Assembly: GCF_023283885.1 (NCBI RefSeq)
Contig: NZ_JAKILA010000030.1
Span: forward strand, 1 to 46,326
Direction of reading: 5' to 3'
From: Shewanella basaltis
GTDB lineage: Bacteria > Pseudomonadota > Gammaproteobacteria > Enterobacterales > Shewanellaceae
DNA length: 46,326 nucleotides
In this document: piece by piece, positions 41,868 through 46,326 of the stretch
Position numbering within the stretch: the first letter of the stretch is position 1
Layout of the letters: every line of letters begins with the position of its first letter
The notes under the pieces: generated by a model
What the model was told of the DNA's origin: nothing
What the model saw: only the letters and a program-made list of their open reading frames with translations
Database searches by the model: none
Made by a program: the position numbers and the translations under genes

Positions 41868-41903
41868 GCAACCTAACATAGGCTACCTAACTACCTAGAA
41901 AAA

Positions 41904-41988
41904 TGGTGGAGGGAGAAGGATTCGAACCTTCGAAGGCTGAGCCGTCAGATTTACAGTCTGATCCCTTTGGCCACTCGGGAACCCCTCC
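41904..41988 (-). tRNA. tyrU: tRNA-Tyr (GTA)
   Basis: An 85-nt class II tRNA with a long variable arm, encoded CCA and acceptor stem GGAGGGG with CTCCCTCC-side pairing. The anticodon loop CTGTAAA reads GTA. It is second in the cluster. Confidence 0.96.
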
Positions 41989-41995
41989 AGTAAAA

Positions 41996-42071
<76 letters not shown>

Positions 42072-42089
42072 ATGTCATTTCGGGTTCGG

Positions 42090-42118
42090 ATATTAGGTAA
42101 ATGTGCTCAGGAGTGCAA
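42090..42118 (-). promoter_or_regulatory. Promoter of the tRNA-tufB operon
   Basis: On the minus strand TTGCAC (42113-42118) and TAATAT (42090-42095) are 17 bp apart. The discriminator CCGAACCCG is G+C-rich and A/T runs lie upstream (about 42130-42180), features of a stable-RNA promoter under stringent control. Confidence 0.8.
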
Positions 42119-42239
42119 TAGATAAATGCGAAAAAACCTAAAAAAAGTTTCAAATGGCGTTTTTTTGGTCTCGTTTTTCTAAAAAAGTGCAATTTCTGGG
42201 CGAATATATCCCACATGACGACAAATCAATATCAAAGTA

Positions 42240-42268
42240 TTGTCGCCAATTATTCGATAGTGTAATGT
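42240..42268 (+). promoter_or_regulatory. Weak coaA promoter candidate
   Basis: TTGTCG (42240-42245) and TAATGT (42263-42268) are 17 bp apart on the plus strand, shortly before the coaA ribosome binding site. Both boxes are two or more bases off consensus. Confidence 0.35.
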
Positions 42269-42293
42269 GCCTGACCAACCTAGAGGAATGGTT

Positions 42294-43244
42294 ATGACTT
42301 CAATAAACTCAATACAAGATGCACTCTATTTTGCTTTTCAGCGCGAGCATTGGGCAGAATTACGTAAATCAGTGCCACTGACGTTGAGTCAAACTGAACT
42401 CGAAAACCTTCGTGGTATGAATGAAAAACTGTCACTGGACGAAGTGACCGACATTTATTTACCGCTAAGCCGTTTATTGAATCTATTTGTTGGATCAAAA
42501 CAGCAACGAGGCTTAGTTCTAAGTAAGTTTTTAGAACAAAAAGATGTGCCAGGTCCTTATATTATCAGTATTGCTGGCAGCGTAGCTGTAGGAAAAAGCA
42601 CTACTGCACGTATTTTGCAAACATTGCTTCAACGTTGGCCAGAGCATCCTAAAGTGGATCTCGTCACCACCGACGGTTTTTTATACCCGCTTGCTGATCT
42701 TAAACGCAAAGGATTGTTGCAACGCAAAGGCTTTCCTGAAAGTTACGATATGAAAATGCTAGTCGAGTTTATTTCTGCTGTAAAAGCAGGTAATAAAGAA
42801 GTCTTAGCACCATTATATTCCCATGTCACTTATGACCGATGCCACGATAAACATCAGGCTATACGCCAACCTGATATTTTAATTCTTGAAGGTCTTAATG
42901 TCCTGCAAACCGGTTTAGATACTCCTATAGACACCAGACGACCATTTGTTTCTGACTTTGTCGATTTCTCAATATATGTCGATGCCGAGGAGTCATTACT
43001 AAAGCAATGGTACAAACAACGGTTTTTGCAGTTTAGAAAAGGCGCATTTAGTGACCCAAAATCATTTTTCCATCATTACGCTAGCTTAAGCGATGACGAA
43101 GCTAACGCCATAGCCGCCAATATATGGGACACGATAAATGGGCCTAATTTACAACTTAATATTCAGCCAACACGAGAGCGCGCGCATCTTATTCTGCAAA
43201 AAGGCCACAATCATTTAATGAATAAAGTGTTGTTACGCAAGTAA
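42294..43244 (+). CDS. coaA: Pantothenate kinase (type I)
   Basis: Cytoplasmic kinase of 316 aa, the same as E. coli CoaA, catalysing the first and rate-limiting step of coenzyme A synthesis. The P-loop GSVAVGKSTTAR lies near residues 95-106. The segment DLVTTDGFLYP follows, and DILILEGLNVLQ is the later strand. The start at 42294 is chosen because AGAGGA is 6-7 bp upstream; ATG at 42288 is too close to it, and GTG at 42267 lies before it. It is transcribed away from the tRNAs and converges on birA with only 10 bp between the stops. Confidence 0.96.
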   Translation: MTSINSIQDALYFAFQREHWAELRKSVPLTLSQTELENLRGMNEKLSLDEVTDIYLPLSRLLNLFVGSKQQRGLVLSKFLEQKDVPGPYIISIAGSVAVGKSTTARILQTLLQRWPEHPKVDLVTTDGFLYPLADLKRKGLLQRKGFPESYDMKMLVEFISAVKAGNKEVLAPLYSHVTYDRCHDKHQAIRQPDILILEGLNVLQTGLDTPIDTRRPFVSDFVDFSIYVDAEESLLKQWYKQRFLQFRKGAFSDPKSFFHHYASLSDDEANAIAANIWDTINGPNLQLNIQPTRERAHLILQKGHNHLMNKVLLRK

Positions 43245-43254
43245 ACTGGCCCTT

Positions 43255-44214
43255 TTAAGTTGCCCTTAAACTTATTTCACCTCCAACAAATGCAGCAACA
43301 CCTTGTTCATTCTCTAATAATATCGCACCATTTTTATCGATACCCCGACAAGTCCCAGTAACTGAATTTGGTGCCATTAACAATGTTATCTCACGGTTAA
43401 TAAACAAATCATTTTGGTTCCAACGATCCAAAAATAGCTCCAAACCGTGTTGTTCAAACATAACCAGATCACGCTTTATTTGCTGATGCAGCTTAATTAA
43501 AAGATCGGTTTTATCAGGCATATTAGCCATGACAGATAAGTCGCTCCAAGGCTGATCAATTAAATCACCTTGTTCTACAGACATGCTCATATTGATGCCA
43601 AAACCAATAATCAGTTCTGTTTTTACATCAGAATGTTGACGTAATTCAATGAGGATACCTGCCAGTTTTTTATGGTCCAAATAGATATCATTAGGCCACT
43701 TAACACCTAACCCTTCTACACCTAAATCCTGTAAGGTTTTTACAATTGAACAACCAACCACCAAACTCAGACCACTCGCATGTGAAATATCTTTATTTAA
43801 ACGCCAAAACAATGAAGCGTAAATATGGTGACCATAAGGAGATAACCACTTTCGTCCACGACGCCCACGACCTGCAGACTGAAATTCAGCCACACATACA
43901 TCACCAGACTTAAGCTCAGATGCATGTTCTAACATAAATGTATTAGTACTGTGGATTTCGTCAAAATAGAAACACCGATTTTCTATGTTATTAACCAACT
44001 CGGTTTCATTTAGCAAAGAAATCGCACTAGCAAGCTTATAACCTTTACCTTTCACACTATAAATTTCGACACCATAGTCTTTAAGTGCATCAATATGTTG
44101 ATTAATAGCTGCACGAGAGAGTGACAATGACTGTGCAATGACTTCACCAGACACAAACACCTTGTGACTCAAGCAAGCTAATATCTGCCTTTTGCGTAAC
44201 CAATGATCATTCAT
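43255..44214 (-). CDS. birA: Biotin operon repressor / biotin-protein ligase BirA
   Basis: Bifunctional protein of 319 aa (E. coli 321) that biotinylates acetyl-CoA carboxylase carrier protein and represses biotin genes. An N-terminal winged helix-turn-helix is visible (SLSRAAINQHIDALKDYGVE near residues 28-47). The ligase domain has the nucleotide loop SAGRGRRGRKWLSP near residues 113-126 and the KWPNDIYLDHKKLAGILIE segment with the catalytic lysine. Presence of the DNA-binding domain makes it the regulatory (class II) type. Its ATG overlaps the murB stop by four bases. Confidence 0.97.
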   Translation of the reverse strand: MNDHWLRKRQILACLSHKVFVSGEVIAQSLSLSRAAINQHIDALKDYGVEIYSVKGKGYKLASAISLLNETELVNNIENRCFYFDEIHSTNTFMLEHASELKSGDVCVAEFQSAGRGRRGRKWLSPYGHHIYASLFWRLNKDISHASGLSLVVGCSIVKTLQDLGVEGLGVKWPNDIYLDHKKLAGILIELRQHSDVKTELIIGFGINMSMSVEQGDLIDQPWSDLSVMANMPDKTDLLIKLHQQIKRDLVMFEQHGLELFLDRWNQNDLFINREITLLMAPNSVTGTCRGIDKNGAILLENEQGVAAFVGGEISLRAT

Positions 44215-45227
44215 TTGATTTCAATCTCCCCTTCAGGTCCAATAATCCTCGGCTCAACATGCAAGGTAACGTCAAATAAAGCATATATGACGTCAATAAT
44301 ATATTTCGCTAATTGACACACATCTTCACCAGTTGCTTGACCTGTGTTGACGAGTACTAAAGCTTGATCTTTATGCACCGCAGCTCCACCTATTTGAAAT
44401 CCTTTTAGACCCGCCTGTTCAATCAACCAGCCCGCGGCTAGTTTGTATTGCTCATCCGCTTGCTTAAAGGCCACTATCGAAGGAAACCGCTGCTTAAGCG
44501 TTATAAACTGACTTGATGAAACAATAGGGTTTTTAAAGAAACTCCCAACATTACCTAGCAAGCTGGGATCAGGTAGTTTAGATTGGCGAACCTGGCAGAC
44601 ACAATCAAATATTTGCTGCGCTGTCACAGTTGACTGTTCCAGATGTTGTAATGGACCATACTCAAGTATTGGCTGCCATTGTTTAGGTAATTTTAGTGTC
44701 ACCTCCGTAATCACCACGAGGTGTTTTAACTCCTGCTTAAATATTGATTCGCGATAGCCAAACCGACACTGCTCGTTGCTGAACACAACAAGCTCGTTAG
44801 TGTCTAATCGCAAAAACTCTACATCTTGGCAATAACGATTAAATTCAATACCATAGGCACCAATATTTTGTATTGGAGCCGCACCCACTGTGCCAGGTAT
44901 AAGTGCCATGTTTTCCAGACCATTAATATTATTAGCTAAACAAAATTCAACTAATGAATGCCAATTCTCCCCTGCTTGGGCATTGACGTAATAATAGTCA
45001 TCATCTGTTGTGATCTTAATTCCTTTCGTTTCTACACTCACCACAGTACCTTGATAGTCAGTGGTAAAAACTAAATTACTACCACCGCCTAATATAAGCA
45101 TCGGCACTTGCTCAGAATAAAGAAACCTACAGGCTGTCGTTAGCTCAGATTTAGTCACTACACGAACCAAAGCTGAGCAATTTTGTTTAAGACCAAATGT
45201 ATTAAGTGGAGCCAAGGAAATAGACAT
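44211..45227 (-). CDS. murB: UDP-N-acetylenolpyruvoylglucosamine reductase
   Basis: FAD enzyme of 338 aa (E. coli 342) that makes UDP-MurNAc for peptidoglycan. The FAD-binding segment ILGGGSNLVF is near residues 45-54, with ALIPGTVGAAPIQNIGAYG near 112-130. The catalytic serine is in LLGNVGSFFKNP near residue 230, and the final EPRIIG has the conserved glutamate. This is the type I form with the tyrosine-loop region present. It overlaps birA by four bases, the usual murB-birA pair. Confidence 0.97.
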   Translation of the reverse strand: MSISLAPLNTFGLKQNCSALVRVVTKSELTTACRFLYSEQVPMLILGGGSNLVFTTDYQGTVVSVETKGIKITTDDDYYYVNAQAGENWHSLVEFCLANNINGLENMALIPGTVGAAPIQNIGAYGIEFNRYCQDVEFLRLDTNELVVFSNEQCRFGYRESIFKQELKHLVVITEVTLKLPKQWQPILEYGPLQHLEQSTVTAQQIFDCVCQVRQSKLPDPSLLGNVGSFFKNPIVSSSQFITLKQRFPSIVAFKQADEQYKLAAGWLIEQAGLKGFQIGGAAVHKDQALVLVNTGQATGEDVCQLAKYIIDVIYALFDVTLHVEPRIIGPEGEIEIK

Positions 45228-45275
45228 AAAATTATTAATCTTTAAAGTAATAACATATTGTAACAGGGAACATAA

Positions 45276-45491
45276 ATTCGATTCTCGAGTTTCGATCTAA
45301 ATCTTAATATCATTTTAGCCAAACTTTATCGTTCGAGTGAAAATCGTTTTATCAAATCGTACTATGCTGTATGCATCAGTCTAGCATTACATCAATATGT
45401 GATACTGCGGGATACGGATGCGTTTATACTTCAATTTCAAAGTCCTAATGAATTTGAAACTATGACTAAACCGTTTAAAGATGTAGCTTAA
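45276..45491 (+). pseudogene. Open frame without start, unknown remnant
   Basis: A 71-codon open stretch between stop codons, with no plausible start. Its end reads QFQSPNEFETMTKPFKDVA and an earlier part YRSSENRFIKSYYAV, which looks protein-like in composition. I do not recognise a family. It may be a remnant of a lost gene, or chance. Confidence 0.25.
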
Positions 45492-45547
45492 AGAACTTAA
45501 CTAAGGTGACCGAATTTAGTTGATTAACAGCTGGAACTCCAGGCTTG

Positions 45548-45816
45548 CTAGGGTCTGTTGATCTTTGCTGGTTGAATTTTGTTCGAGTTAAAAACGTTTT
45601 AATCGAGGCGAATGGATTGAAGCCTAGCCACCTAAGCAAAATCTATTCAACAAAGAGTAAAACGTTTTTAGTCGAACCCTGTGGGCAGCGTTTGTTGGTC
45701 ATTTTTACTGCGTTATCGACTTTTTATGTAGAATAACTACACTTCAACGTCTCTACCTTGTATAAAAGACCAACAACTCGCTGCAAAAATAACCTTGAAA
45801 AATCAACAGACCCTAG
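45548..45816. mobile_element. Intact miniature inverted-repeat transposable element (269 bp)
   Basis: The ends CTAGGGTCTGTTGAT and ATCAACAGACCCTAG are perfect complements over 15 bp. If the element proper is GGGTC to GACCC, it is flanked by TA on both sides, the target duplication made by IS630/Tc1-mariner-type transposases. Inside, GTTCGAGTTAAAAACGTTTTA-like sequence is matched by its near complement about 70 bp away, so the unit can fold. It has no transposase gene, so it would need one in trans. A decayed copy is at 9180-9603. Confidence 0.8.
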
Positions 45817-45847
45817 GCAAGTGATAGTATTGTAGGCATATTTGTTC

Positions 45848-45960
45848 TCGGCAACTGCTCCTGCGTTGCTCTACCTCCAGCATCCATGCAGTCGTCGGCA
45901 ACTGCTCCTGCGTTGCTCTACCTCCAGCATCCATGCAGTCGTCGGCAACTGCTCCAGCAT
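45848..45960. repeat. 47-bp tandem repeat
   Basis: Two full direct copies (45848-45894 and 45895-45941), nearly or fully identical, start TCGGCAACTGCTCCTGCG. A third begins at 45942 but jumps after TCGGCAACTGCTCC to AGCAT, as if its middle were deleted. Each copy contains GCAAC-N9-GTTGC, a possible hairpin. The 47-bp period is not a multiple of three, so a coding repeat is unlikely. I recall similar dispersed repeats in Shewanella genomes. Confidence 0.85.
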
Positions 45961-46117
45961 CGACTAACTCCAAGAGCCATAACATCGTTCGTCAAAATGC
46001 TCTTAAGAAGAATAGAAACCCGTTTGCTGGAAACTCTCAGTCTGTCCATTTCTTTGTTACAGAATTTGAAAGAATAATTAATTTATGCTCACGAAATTGA
46101 AAAACTAACGAGTTAAT

Positions 46118-46279
46118 TTATGCAGTACCAATCAGAATAAGTAAATGATTAAAGATTGTATCAGGAACATCGCTTAGAATAAGGCTGTAATTGAATCGAG
46201 CTAGTTTTTCTAGCCTCAACAATTCTCGCCAGACTATAAGCAATGTTAACCAGTAAGCATGAGCACATTGTTGTACTGA
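46118..46279 (-). pseudogene. C-terminal protein remnant, unidentified
   Basis: A 53-codon frame on the minus strand without a start, ending ARFNYSLILSDVPDTIF then NHLLILIGTA and a stop. Upstream, the sense continues in a different frame (QLGLIPEYNTNQYNNVLML) before a stop, which suggests a frameshifted pseudogene entering from the right edge. The sequence feels like the end of a real protein, perhaps from a mobile element, but I cannot name the family. Confidence 0.35.
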
Positions 46280-46326
46280 TTAGTATTATACTCCGGAATT
46301 AAACCCAATTGAGCAAGTTTGGAGTT

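Larger units (their letters stand above)
45228..46326. other. Accessory region upstream of murB
   Basis: 1.1 kb without an intact gene, between murB and the right edge. It holds the miniature element, the 47-bp repeats and two decayed frames described separately. No rRNA or tRNA sequence is seen up to the edge. No murB promoter with both boxes near consensus was found within 100 bp of its start. Confidence 0.6.

Noticed and set aside
45848..45960. CRISPR-like array
   Set aside because: The copies are head-to-tail without unique spacers, and no cas genes are near.
45803..45985. 60-aa minus-strand reading frame over the 47-bp repeats
   Set aside because: The repeat period is not a multiple of three, so successive copies are read in different frames; there is no ribosome binding site or family resemblance.

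Overview
The window is a core housekeeping stretch of a gammaproteobacterium. Gene order, a small cytochrome c5 (ScyA-like) inside a split cytochrome c maturation locus, and the join of this locus to the ribosomal protein cluster all point to Shewanella or a very close relative. I judge this from gene content and remembered gene order; no database was searched.

Layout. (1) 1-134: the P1 promoter and leader of an rRNA operon, transcribed leftward out of the window, directly behind the terminator of the preceding operon. (2) 185-8992: cytochrome c biogenesis. ccmF-ccmG-ccmH plus a TlpA-like thioredoxin run leftward, ccmI runs rightward, scyA (cytochrome c5) runs leftward, and ccmABCDE runs rightward. 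Together they move heme across the inner membrane (CcmABCD), carry it on CcmE, reduce apocytochrome thiols (CcmG, CcmH) and ligate heme (CcmF, CcmH, CcmI). (3) 8993-9654: a gene-free stretch with an octamer repeat and a decayed, interrupted copy of a miniature transposable element. (4) 9655-28151, leftward: the alpha (rpsM-rpsK-rpsD-rpoA-rplQ), spc (rplN to secY-rpmJ), S10 (rpsJ to rpsQ) and str (rpsL-rpsG-fusA-tufA) operons. (5) 28167-40147, leftward: rpoBC, rplJL, rplKA and secE-nusG. (6) 40415-42118: a second tuf gene behind four tRNA genes (Thr-TGT, Tyr, Gly, Thr-GGT in transcription order), the E. coli thrU-tyrU-glyT-thrT-tufB arrangement. (7) 42294-45227: coaA rightward, then murB-birA leftward. 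(8) 45228-46326: 1.1 kb of accessory DNA with an intact 269-bp miniature element flanked by TA, a 47-bp tandem repeat and two decayed reading frames. In E. coli an rRNA operon lies upstream of murB.

Regulation is unusually readable. Promoters with good spacing precede the rRNA, tRNA-tufB, secE, rplK, rplJ, rpsL, rpsJ and rplN transcription units, most with G+C-rich discriminators typical of growth-rate-controlled genes. Leader RNAs resembling the E. coli autogenous control sites are visible before rplJ (L10 leader), rpsJ (S10 attenuator) and rpsM (alpha pseudoknot, S4 site). An attenuator-type hairpin lies between rplL and rpoB.

I found no novel multi-gene system. The most interesting material is non-coding: two copies of one miniature element (one intact, one broken by a further insertion), the tandem repeats, and the near-identity of the two tuf genes including their terminators but not their start codons or leaders.
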